NCBI RefSeq assembly: GCF_036670025.1
Contig: NZ_CP137640.1
Span: forward strand, 220,001 to 284,000
Reading direction: 5' to 3'
DNA from: Bacillus_BD oryzisoli
GTDB lineage: Bacteria > Bacillota > Bacilli > Bacillales > Cytobacillaceae
DNA length: 64,000 bases
The notes under the pieces are model-generated. The model was given only the letters and a program-made list of their open reading frames with translations. It was not told where the DNA came from and made no database searches. The position numbers and the translations under genes are program-made. Shown here piece after piece: positions 24,765-32,684 of the stretch (the stretch's first letter is position 1; each line of letters opens with the position of its first letter).

Positions 24765-24953
24765 TCGCGTATTAATTTAACTGTTTTTTCTGTTGGGAAA
24801 TTATTATTCTAAAGACTACATACATGAGTTACTAGTCGATCATCGAAACTATATTTTTTGAATTATAGCTAGAAATCATAGGAGGTGACGAGGGGTTTAA
24901 TAATTGGTGGTTAGGCATTTACTAAATAAAAAATCCCTTAGGGGGGGACGAGT

Positions 24954-26384
24954 ATGAGTAGTCAAGCCGTAAAGAAAAGAGACCATAAAAGTTATTTGCA
25001 AGTTATTATGATTTCAGCAACATTCGGGGGACTTCTATTTGGGTATGACACGGGTGTAATTAATGGGGCACTTCCATTTATGTCAAGACCTGATCAACTT
25101 AATCTAACGCCAGTGACGGAAGGGTTTGTTACAAGCTCATTGTTGTTTGGGGCAGCAGTCGGTGCGTTCTATGGAGGAAGACTAGCAGACCGCTTTGGCC
25201 GCCGAAAAATGATTCTAAATCTTGCTTTGTTATTTTTCCTTGCAACACTTGGAACAGCCTTTGCACCAAACGTACCGGTTATGGTTGTATTCCGATTCTT
25301 ATTAGGTTTGGCAGTTGGTGGAGCATCATCCATGGTACCGGCCTTCTTAGCAGAAATGGCACCCGCGGAGAAGCGTGGCCGGATGGTAACCCAGAATGAG
25401 ATTATGATTACAGGCGGACAATTATTGGCTTATGTGTTTAACGCAGTTCTTGGTGTGACATTGGGTGATATTGGTCATGTATGGCGTTACATGCTTATCC
25501 TATGTGCGATACCAGCGGTTATGCTATTTATTGGTATGTTAATTGTCCCGGAAAGCCCACGTTGGTTGGCTTCAAAAGGAAGAAAAGAAGAAGCATTAAA
25601 AGTTTTGAAACAAATCCGTGATGAAAATCGTGCACTAGATGAGTATAAAGAAATTGAAGAAGCAGTGAAAAAAGATGAAGAATTTAAAAAGGCATCAATT
25701 AAAGACTTTAAAGCACCTTGGTTAAGACGTATTTTATTAATTGGTATTGGGGTTGCAATGGTCAACCAAATTACAGGAGTTAACTCAATCATGTATTACG
25801 GTACTCAAATTCTTCAGGAATCTGGTTTTGGTACACAAGCTGCTTTAATTGCCAATATTTCGAATGGATTAATTTCGGTTCTTTCGGTATGTTTTGGAAT
25901 TTGGTTGATCGGAAAAATAAACCGCCGCCCTATGTTAATTGCTGGATTATCAGGAACTTCAAGTGCGCTGCTATTGATTGCAATCTTTTCAAATGTCCTT
26001 GAAGGAACGGCAGCACTTCCATATGTTGTTCTCTCGTTAATGGGTTTGTTCCTGATCTTCATGCAAGGATGTATCGGTCCTGTAACTTGGTTAGTGATTG
26101 CTGAGATTTTCCCGCAGCGGTTAAGAGGGCTTGGTTCCGGTATTAGTGTATTCTTCTTATGGATTGTAAACGCTATTATCGGTTTCTCATTCCCGGTATT
26201 GCTTGGAACAATTGGTTTATCTGCAACCTTCTTCGTATTCGTAGCTCTAGGAATCATGGGAATCATCTTCGTCTACAAGTGTATGCCTGAAACAAATGGT
26301 AAAACACTTGAAGAACTTGAAGAAGAATTCCGTTTAAAGTATGACAAGAGCAGTAAAGTTACATTAATAGATAAGGTTCAATAA
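24954..26384 (+). CDS. IolT-type MFS sugar porter, copy 2
   Basis: The 476-residue sugar porter has GGRLADRFGRRKM, PESPRWLASKGR, NQITGVNSIMYYG and PETNGKTLEELEE at the canonical places. The first Gln of the usual QQITG helix-7 motif is Asn here, a position that lines the sugar site in sugar porters, so specificity may differ from the copy at 16748. Start ATG 24954 follows AGGGGGGG. It heads the second araC module and is preceded by the composite promoter. Confidence 0.88.
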   Translation: MSSQAVKKRDHKSYLQVIMISATFGGLLFGYDTGVINGALPFMSRPDQLNLTPVTEGFVTSSLLFGAAVGAFYGGRLADRFGRRKMILNLALLFFLATLGTAFAPNVPVMVVFRFLLGLAVGGASSMVPAFLAEMAPAEKRGRMVTQNEIMITGGQLLAYVFNAVLGVTLGDIGHVWRYMLILCAIPAVMLFIGMLIVPESPRWLASKGRKEEALKVLKQIRDENRALDEYKEIEEAVKKDEEFKKASIKDFKAPWLRRILLIGIGVAMVNQITGVNSIMYYGTQILQESGFGTQAALIANISNGLISVLSVCFGIWLIGKINRRPMLIAGLSGTSSALLLIAIFSNVLEGTAALPYVVLSLMGLFLIFMQGCIGPVTWLVIAEIFPQRLRGLGSGISVFFLWIVNAIIGFSFPVLLGTIGLSATFFVFVALGIMGIIFVYKCMPETNGKTLEELEEEFRLKYDKSSKVTLIDKVQ

Positions 26385-26410
26385 TTGAGTGAAGCAAGTG
26401 TTTTGAAGTA

Positions 26411-26445
26411 GAGACAAGTCTCTAGATAAAGAAGAGGCTTGTCTC
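26411..26445 (+). other. Intercistronic hairpin after the second sugar porter
   Basis: GAGACAAGTCTC pairs with GAGGCTTGTCTC (one wobble) over 12 bp. Only a weak T-rich stretch follows, so it may be a processing or partial termination site. Confidence 0.5.
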
Positions 26446-26513
26446 CGATATGAATTTTTATTCACTAGAAAAAACGGCTAATGATTAAGTTAATAGATCT
26501 GGAGATGTTTTAG

Positions 26514-27434
26514 ATGACAATTAAAATTTCAGGAGCACCTTGTTGCTGGGGTGTAGATGATCCAAAAAATCCATACCTTCCACCTTGGGAAAGAGTGTTG
26601 AGTGAAGCATCACAAGCTGGTTATAAAGGAATTGAATTAGGGCCATATGGCTATATCCCGATGGATATAGAACGAGTACATGCAGAACTTGTTAAGAACG
26701 ATTTGACAATTATAGCTGGAACGATTTTTGATGATTTATTATCAGAATCTAATTTAGAAAATTTACTACATCAAGTAGATGATATATGTTCGTTAATTAC
26801 AAAACTTCCGCCTGCACCGCAGGAAGAAGGTCAAAAATTTCCAACTCCTTATTTAACTGTTATGGATTGGGGACATGATGAACGTGATTATTATGCAGGT
26901 CATCCAGATAAAGCAGTAAGGCTATCTGATAAAGATTGGAAGCAAATGATGGAACATGTTCGGTTAATCTCTGAGCGTGCGAAAAGCTACGGGGTACGTG
27001 CTGTCATTCATCCGCATGCAGGTGGGTACATCGAATATGAGGATGAAATTAATAAACTTTTAGAAGATATTCCATACGAAACGGCAGGACTTTGCCTTGA
27101 TACTGGGCATCTATATTATGCAAAGATGGATCCAGTTGAGTGTCTTAGAAAATGTGCAGATCGATTAGATTATATTCATTTTAAAGATATAAATCTTAAA
27201 GTCTATGATGAAGTAATGAATGAGCGTATCCGTTTCTTTGATGCATGTGGAAAAGGTGTTATGTGTCCAATTGGAAAAGGTGTTATTGACTATGATTCGA
27301 TTCATAAATTATTGCAGGAAATCAATTATCACGGCTATATCACAATCGAACAAGAACGCGACCCAAGAAATTCCGATACTAGCTTACGTGATGTGAAGCA
27401 AAGCGTGGATTATTTAAAGAGTGTCGGTTATTAA
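26514..27434 (+). CDS. Xylose-isomerase-type TIM-barrel protein (IolE-like)
   Basis: The 306-residue protein has the sugar phosphate isomerase/epimerase fold. It starts KISGAPCCWGVDDPKNP, and has VIHPHAGGYIEYEDE, LCLDTGHLYYAKMDP, YIHFKDINLK and ITIEQERDPRN as the four metal and substrate segments. It is more distant from the two IolE copies than they are from each other. It probably dehydrates or isomerises a keto-inositol or keto-sugar made by the oxidoreductase encoded next. Start ATG 26514 follows a weak GGAGA. Confidence 0.82.
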   Translation: MTIKISGAPCCWGVDDPKNPYLPPWERVLSEASQAGYKGIELGPYGYIPMDIERVHAELVKNDLTIIAGTIFDDLLSESNLENLLHQVDDICSLITKLPPAPQEEGQKFPTPYLTVMDWGHDERDYYAGHPDKAVRLSDKDWKQMMEHVRLISERAKSYGVRAVIHPHAGGYIEYEDEINKLLEDIPYETAGLCLDTGHLYYAKMDPVECLRKCADRLDYIHFKDINLKVYDEVMNERIRFFDACGKGVMCPIGKGVIDYDSIHKLLQEINYHGYITIEQERDPRNSDTSLRDVKQSVDYLKSVGY

Positions 27435-27471
27435 ATCGGACATTTACTCATGAGAAAAGAGGTAATGACAG

Positions 27472-28638
27472 ATGATTTTTGGAGAAAGAAATATTGAAAA
27501 ACCAATTCGTTGGGCGATGGTAGGCGGCGGCAGAGGAGGCCAAATCGGTTATATCCACCGTTCAGCTGCATTACGTGATAATAATTTTCAATTAGTAGCA
27601 GGGGCTTTTGATATTGATCCAGTACGCGGGAAAGACTTTGGAGTTAATCTACATGTTGATTCAGAACGCTGCTATCCTGATTACAAAACCATGTTTGCTG
27701 AAGAGGCGGAACGTGAAGACAGTATCCAAGCAGTTTCGATTGCCACACCAAATGGTACTCATTTTGAAATTACAAAGGCTGCTTTAAATGCTAGCTTGCA
27801 TGTAGTATGTGAAAAGCCATTATGCTTTACGACTGAAGAAGCAGAGGAGTTAGAAGCTTTAGCAAAAGAGAAAAACCGTGTTGTTGGTGTTACTTATGGT
27901 TATGCAGGACACCAGATGATTGAACAGGCACGTCAGATGATTGCTAATGGAGACTTAGGGGAAATTCGTATTGTAAAAATGCAATTTGCACACGGTTTCC
28001 ACTCTGAAGCGGTCGAAGAAAAAAGTGCAAGTACAAAATGGCGCGTGGATCCTAAAGTGGCAGGACCTAGCTATGTATTGGGTGATGTCGGTACGCATCC
28101 ATTGTTCTTATCAGAGGTAATGCTTCCAAACTTTAGAATTAATCGATTAATGTGTTCACGTCAAAGCTTTGTTAAAAGCCGAGCTCCATTAGAAGATAAT
28201 GCTTTTACTATTATGGAATATGATAACGGTGCAATTGGATATGTTTGGTCTTCCTGTGTCAATGCCGGAGCCATGCATGGCCATTCGATTCGTGTAGTTG
28301 GTTCAAAAGCAAGTATTGAGTGGGATGATGAACGTCCTAATCAGTTACGCTATGAGGTTCAAGGGAAGCCAGCTCAAATTTTAGATCGTGGAATGGACTA
28401 TAACTATCCTGAAGCATTAGTAAACGATCGTATTGGTGCAGGTCATGCGGAAGGTCTATTTGAAGCATGGTCAAACCTATATACTCGTTTTGCTCTTGCT
28501 ATGGATGCTGCGGACCGTGGGGAAACTTTGGAAAATATGTGGTACCCAGATATTCATGCAGGGGTTGAGGGAGTTCGCTGGGTAGAAAACTGCGTACGTT
28601 CTGCTGATAATGGTGCCGTTTGGGTAGATTATAAATAA
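27472..28638 (+). CDS. Gfo/Idh/MocA oxidoreductase, long form (388 aa)
   Basis: This protein is about 45 residues longer than its relatives in the locus. GGGRGGQIG at 18-26 binds the dinucleotide, CEKP (113-116) carries Lys115, and Asp205 and His209 lie in LGDVGTHP. It belongs to a different branch (GGGRGG and GDVGTHP motifs) often found beside TIM-barrel isomerases in keto-sugar pathways. Its substrate is unknown; an inositol isomer or glycoside is a reasonable guess from context. Start ATG 27472 follows AAAGAGG. Confidence 0.82.
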   Translation: MIFGERNIEKPIRWAMVGGGRGGQIGYIHRSAALRDNNFQLVAGAFDIDPVRGKDFGVNLHVDSERCYPDYKTMFAEEAEREDSIQAVSIATPNGTHFEITKAALNASLHVVCEKPLCFTTEEAEELEALAKEKNRVVGVTYGYAGHQMIEQARQMIANGDLGEIRIVKMQFAHGFHSEAVEEKSASTKWRVDPKVAGPSYVLGDVGTHPLFLSEVMLPNFRINRLMCSRQSFVKSRAPLEDNAFTIMEYDNGAIGYVWSSCVNAGAMHGHSIRVVGSKASIEWDDERPNQLRYEVQGKPAQILDRGMDYNYPEALVNDRIGAGHAEGLFEAWSNLYTRFALAMDAADRGETLENMWYPDIHAGVEGVRWVENCVRSADNGAVWVDYK

Positions 28639-28660
28639 AGTAGTTTTCTAGTTAAGAATG

Positions 28661-28694
28661 GAGGTCTGTCGAATATCCTGTAGACCTCTTTTCT
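28661..28694 (+). terminator. Rho-independent terminator after the long oxidoreductase
   Basis: GAGGTCT pairs with AGACCTC and is followed by TTTTCTTT. Confidence 0.75.
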
Positions 28695-28728
28695 TTATTA
28701 AAATAGGGAGCCCAGGAAATAGAGCACT

Positions 28729-28799
28729 TGTCTTTAAAATACAAAAACAAGTCTTCAGAGTATAAATACTTTATCAGTGATATGTCCTATAATCATAAA
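28729..28799 (+). repeat. 71-bp promoter-like direct repeat, copy A
   Basis: It shares three blocks with 29831-29901 in exact register: a 29-base block starting TGTCTTTAAAATAC, TATAAATACTTTA, and ATGTCCTATAATCATAAA. The last contains a TATAAT -10. A matching -35 is not evident, so an activator may be needed. It precedes the second iolH-like gene by about 100 bases. Confidence 0.6.
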
Positions 28800-28899
28800 C
28801 ATAAATTGGTTTGGTAATGGTTACAGTAAAATGGTCTGCCGAATAACTTAAAAACTACTTATATTAGTAAACCTTTAACTATGAAAGGGGAAAATGATA

Positions 28900-29763
28900 T
28901 TGCGTTTAGCATACGATCCGTCTCATTATCGTGACAATACGAATTTAAAAGATACAATCGACACAGTTGCCAGATTAGGCTATGAATGGGTAGAGTTATC
29001 CCCGAGGAAGGATTTTATTTGGTTTTATGAATATCCAAAGGTAGATAAGCAGCTAATCAAAGATTTAAAAAGATATTGCCGTGATGCGGGCGTTAAAATT
29101 TCTTCTGTTCTTCCCGTGCAGCAATGGTCATCACCAAAAGAGGAAGAACGTCAAGCAGCGGTGAGAAATTGGAAACGCTGCATCGAGATTACCTCTGAAT
29201 TAGGCGTTGACTTGATGAACAGTGAGTTCAGCGGTGACATAAGCCGTCCGGTTGAAAGTGAAGCTGCTTTCGTTAAATCAATGGAAGAGCTAATGCCAAT
29301 TTTTGAAGAGGAAGGCATTAAACTTAATTTACAATCACATCCTAATGATTTTATTGAGTTAAACATTGAGGCGGTTCGAATGATCCATGCGCTAGATAAG
29401 AACTGGATTAAATTAGTTTATTCTGTTCCGCATGCGTTTTACTATGATAACGGTATTGGTGATGTTGCAAAACACATCGATGAAGCAGGAGATTTACTTG
29501 CACATGTTCTAATCGCAGATACTTTTAATCATAAGGCGGCATTTGGATTACGCTATATTATTAATCCTCCTGATGCGAAGGTTACTATTCACCAGCATTT
29601 AAACCCAGGTGAAGGGGAAGTAGATTTCGATACTTTATATCGGAAACTAAGAGAAATTGAGTTTGATGGAATCGTGACAAATGCAGTTTTTGCTTACCCT
29701 GATCGACCTGAATGGTCTAATGATGTTACATTAAAATCTATTAAAGAAGGATTATATATTTAG
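28900..29763 (+). CDS. IolH-like TIM-barrel protein, copy 2
   Basis: The 287-residue protein is a near-copy of the gene at 19406, with about twenty substitutions, most conservative. I chose TTG 28900, nine bases after AAAGGGG, because spacing and first residues match the first copy. ATG 28894 is in frame but only three bases from that ribosome binding site. It is transcribed alone, between the 71-bp repeat element and a strong terminator. The high identity points to recent duplication or gene conversion. Confidence 0.85.
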   Translation: MRLAYDPSHYRDNTNLKDTIDTVARLGYEWVELSPRKDFIWFYEYPKVDKQLIKDLKRYCRDAGVKISSVLPVQQWSSPKEEERQAAVRNWKRCIEITSELGVDLMNSEFSGDISRPVESEAAFVKSMEELMPIFEEEGIKLNLQSHPNDFIELNIEAVRMIHALDKNWIKLVYSVPHAFYYDNGIGDVAKHIDEAGDLLAHVLIADTFNHKAAFGLRYIINPPDAKVTIHQHLNPGEGEVDFDTLYRKLREIEFDGIVTNAVFAYPDRPEWSNDVTLKSIKEGLYI

Positions 29764-29782
29764 GAAATAGCGGTTTAAAAAA

Positions 29783-29813
29783 GGGAGTAGCTCATTATGA
29801 GCTACTCCCTTTT
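29783..29813 (+). terminator. Rho-independent terminator after iolH copy 2
   Basis: GGGAGTAGCTCA pairs perfectly with TGAGCTACTCCC around TTA, followed by TTTT. Confidence 0.92.
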
Positions 29814-29830
29814 AAATATGATAGGAAAGA

Positions 29831-29901
29831 TGTCTTTAAAATACAAAAACAAGTCTTCATTTTATAAATACTTTATTTATAAAATGTCCTATAATCATAA
29901 A
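29831..29901 (+). repeat. 71-bp promoter-like direct repeat, copy B
   Basis: Second copy of the element at 28729, with the same length and block spacing. It lies about 290 bases upstream of the broken araC gene. The blocks contain GTCTT, GTCTT and GTCCT at matching positions, which could be protein half-sites. Confidence 0.6.
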
Positions 29902-29933
29902 TGTAAACAATAACCGATTAACCATAAAATCTA

Positions 29934-29949
29934 CTGTCAACGCTTACAA
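29934..29949 (-). promoter_or_regulatory. cre-like box upstream of the broken araC gene
   Basis: On the minus strand TTGTAAGCGTTGACA matches the cre consensus at 14 of 15 positions. The remaining intergenic sequence to 30188 is A+T-rich and shows nothing else. Confidence 0.5.
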
Positions 29950-30188
29950 TCAATAAAGATTTTTAAGCTCCTATATAATGAGGGTATTATATCAATATAC
30001 TAAAAAATATATTTTGTAATAGTTCCCAAAGTTACATTTGTAGGAGTATAATTTACTGAATATTATGAATTATTTTAAAATTATTGATAAGTATATTTTA
30101 ATGAACAGACAGCAGAAAAATCGGAGTTTGTTGTTTTAGACCAGTAAATCTATTAATTAATTAGTCATTTAAAAGGGAGGATTCTGAA

Positions 30189-31078
30189 ATGTTAAATGGG
30201 GAAAAGTATGCTCATCGAATAGCGCAAAATGGAGCGTCATTTCAAGTTCATTATTGGGGGGTGATGCCGACCCATTATGATAATCTACTACATAAACATT
30301 CCTTTTTTGAGATTTGTTACGTTGTTGACGGAACAGGAATGTATATAGACGATGATCACACTTATCCACTCCAAAAGAACACCATATTTTTTTCAAGACC
30401 AGAAGTTATGCACCAAATAAAAAGTGATGATGGTTTATTTCTGCTGTATGTTGGGTTTGAATTAATCGAATCTGAATCAAGTGGAGAGTTGATAAGGAGA
30501 ATGGAGGAGGCTAAACGCTGCTCTAAAGTAGTTATCAATGAAAAGGATGATAATGAAACTTTGTTGTTATGGCAATCTTTGTTGATTCAAAAACGTGAAC
30601 ATGCTTTTTTCAATGAGATACTAACAAATTTAGCTTCTTCCTTGATTCTTTTGCTGCTACAGACATTTGTTCCATATTCAAATAATAATGATGATAGATA
30701 CATCCTGCAACAACTTCTTTACTCGTTAACACAGCGACACTATACATAAAAGATAATATATCTAACCCTTTGAAGCTACCTGATGTAGCGAAGCATCTGC
30801 ACATATCCGGCAGACATTTGTCCCGAATGTTTGTATCAGAGTTAGGTATCAGTTATTCAGAGAATGTTCAAGATGAAAGGCTGCAGTAGGCTGCTAAATT
30901 ACTTAAAACAACTGACATGTCTATCAAAGATATTGCTGAAGAAACCGGCTTTACATCTGTTTACTATTTTACCCGCGTGTTTACTTCAAAGTTTAGGAGT
31001 TCACCAGGAAAATTTCGCTCTTTATATTCCAACAAAAAAACGAAAAGTTTTAATAATGGTGTTACCTCCTCCATTTAG
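30189..31078 (+). pseudogene. AraC-family regulator broken by a frameshift and a stop
   Basis: The first 186 codons encode the cupin-like effector domain (HKHSFFEICYVVDGTG, ARPEVMHQ-like FSRPEVMHQI) and start at ATG 30189 behind AAAGGGAGG. The frame ends at 30749. The DNA-binding domain continues in another frame: KLPDVAKHLHISGRHLSRMF, then an in-frame TAG at 30893-30895, then DIAEETGFTSVYYFTRVF and a final stop near 31078. A single-base deletion near 30745 plus the TAG explains this. The protein is about 65% longer than the surviving ORF when repaired and is an ordinary AraC length. A sequencing error could explain the shift but not both defects. Confidence 0.8.
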
Positions 31079-31221
31079 TACTTACACTAAATGGATTTTT
31101 TTTGTAGTTAATTTGGCTTGCCTGTATTAAATAAATGTCCTTAAAAGACAAATATATAATGTAATATATTTATTGTTTTAATAGTTTATATATAGAAATT
31201 TTCTATTTTACTAAAAATATA

Positions 31222-31296
31222 TTGACTGAAAACGCTTTTACCATTATTATCAATTCATAGAGGTTATCAAAAGTTAACCAAAATGTAACATAAAGT
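31222..31296 (+). promoter_or_regulatory. Composite promoter: SigA, cre-like box, three IolR-type sites
   Basis: TTGACT (31222-31227), 17 bp with TGAAAACGCTTTTA, and TATTAT (31245-31250). TTATCAAAAGT, TAACCAAAATG and TAACATAAAGT (31264-31296) follow with an 11 bp period. Confidence 0.75.
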
Positions 31297-31390
31297 TCGT
31301 GATATTTATTGACAACATCATCAAGGTATGGTTAATATGATATAGTTTCTGTATAAATCAGAATTAACAGTTAACTAGTTAATCAAAAGT

Positions 31391-31469
31391 AGCCCAACCT
31401 CGTCTAATAAATTTTTACTTAATTTGTTGTCCAAATAAAAATTTAATTTTTAGCGCTAGTTGGGCTTTC
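31391..31469 (+). terminator. Nested long hairpin in the leader, possible attenuator
   Basis: AGCCCAAC (31391-31398) pairs with GTTGGGCT (31459-31466), and inside it AAATTTTTA (31409-31417) pairs with TAAAAATTT (31436-31444). A short T run follows. It lies between the promoter and the first gene of the operon and abuts an IolR-type site. Confidence 0.45.
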
Positions 31470-31482
31470 ATAACAGCAACAA

Positions 31483-31497
31483 ATGAAAACGTTTACT
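31483..31497 (+). promoter_or_regulatory. cre box in the leader of the ABC operon
   Basis: ATGAAAACGTTTACT matches the cre consensus at 14 of 15 positions. Its place downstream of the promoter suggests a CcpA roadblock. Confidence 0.6.
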
Positions 31498-31567
31498 TCT
31501 ACGAATTTTCAGATATTAAAAATGGCTATTCCTTAATAAAAATAATATACCGGAGAGGTGGATAAAT

Positions 31568-32587
31568 ATGGCGAGAAAAGTCCGTACAGCTGTATTTGGA
31601 CTAGGAAGATTGGGTTACTGGCACGCTGTAAATGTGACAAAGAATCGTAATGCAGAACTTGTGACTATATGTGATGTGAGTTTAGAGACAGCAGAGCGAA
31701 TTGCAAAGGAACTTGAGGTTCCATGCTATACGAATAATCCAGAAGATGTATTTCAAGATGAAACAATTGAAGCTGTCATTATTGCAACTCCAACGAGTAC
31801 CCATTTTGACTTATTAAAAAGAGCATCTGAATCAGGAAAAGCCATATTCGTTGAAAAACCGCTGACAACTGATCTAAACGATGCAAGAAAAATTCAAGAA
31901 ATCATACATACCAATCATACAATCTGTCAGGTTGGTTTTATGCGTCGCTTTGATCCTGCATATGCAGAGGCAAAAAGACGAATTGCAGCTGGTGATATTG
32001 GTAATCCAATCTATTTCCGGGGGATTTCACGTGACCCTCAAGCACCGCATGAATCGTTTGTTGAGCACAGCGGCGGAATATTTGTCGATGTCTCTATACA
32101 TGATTTTGATATTGCGCGCTATCTAATGAATTCAGAAGTAACATCTGTAAGTAGTCATGGCAGTGTTTTAAAATATCCTTTTGTTAAGAAATATGATGAT
32201 GTTGATCAAGCCCTGACCTATATTGAATTTGCTTCAGGTGCTGCCGGTGATATAGAAGCTAGCCGTAATGCCTATTATGGCTATGATATCCGCGCAGAAG
32301 TAATTGGCACCGAAGGGTCAATTTTCATAGGTAATTTAAGAGAGCATGATATTCAAATTCTAACAAAGGCAGGAAATACCCACGATATTTTACCTGACTT
32401 CCCTGTTCGATTCAAAGATGCTTACAATATCGAACTTGAAGACTTTTACAAAGTGGTACTTGAAAAAGGAACACCGCAAATTACAGTGGATGATGGGGTA
32501 AAGGCACTCGAAATTTCGTACGCAGCTAGGAAATCCTACCAAAGGGGACAAAAGGTAAAATTAGATGTTTTACAAAGCCTAGTATAA
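31568..32587 (+). CDS. Gfo/Idh/MocA inositol dehydrogenase-like protein
   Basis: The 339-residue oxidoreductase has GLGRLG at 11-16, VEKP with Lys97, and Asp174 and His178 in FVDVSIHDFD, so the catalytic set is complete. It resembles the genes at 21388 and 36432. It is the first gene of the ABC transporter operon, so its substrate is probably what that importer brings in. Start ATG 31568 follows GAGAGG. Confidence 0.86.
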   Translation: MARKVRTAVFGLGRLGYWHAVNVTKNRNAELVTICDVSLETAERIAKELEVPCYTNNPEDVFQDETIEAVIIATPTSTHFDLLKRASESGKAIFVEKPLTTDLNDARKIQEIIHTNHTICQVGFMRRFDPAYAEAKRRIAAGDIGNPIYFRGISRDPQAPHESFVEHSGGIFVDVSIHDFDIARYLMNSEVTSVSSHGSVLKYPFVKKYDDVDQALTYIEFASGAAGDIEASRNAYYGYDIRAEVIGTEGSIFIGNLREHDIQILTKAGNTHDILPDFPVRFKDAYNIELEDFYKVVLEKGTPQITVDDGVKALEISYAARKSYQRGQKVKLDVLQSLV

Positions 32588-32684
32588 ATATTTAATTAGT
32601 AGGATTAAATCTAGCTAATTGATTTTATAAAAATAATAAAAAAGCTTCCCGCTATTAAAGGAAGTAGTAGAAAGGAGTCTGTTC

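Larger units (their letters stand above)
24270..24953. other. Regulatory intergenic region, araC module 2
   Basis: No gene is visible in these 684 bases. It contains AraC-type repeats, a hairpin, the cre/SigA/IolR promoter and a conserved leader block, in the same order as 15195-15798. About 190 bases of leader after 24764 show nothing recognisable except AGGAGGTGA near 24881. Confidence 0.62.
31079..31567. other. Regulatory intergenic region upstream of the ABC transporter operon
   Basis: No gene is visible. It holds a composite iol promoter, an extra IolR-type site (TAATCAAAAGT at 31380-31390, perfect match), a long nested hairpin and a cre box, each listed separately. Confidence 0.6.

Noticed and set aside
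24881..24956. Possible leader peptide overlapping the start of the second iolT-type gene
   Set aside because: A short TTG-started frame ends in TGA overlapping the ATG, but the AGGAGG upstream is too far from it and the first module has no equivalent.
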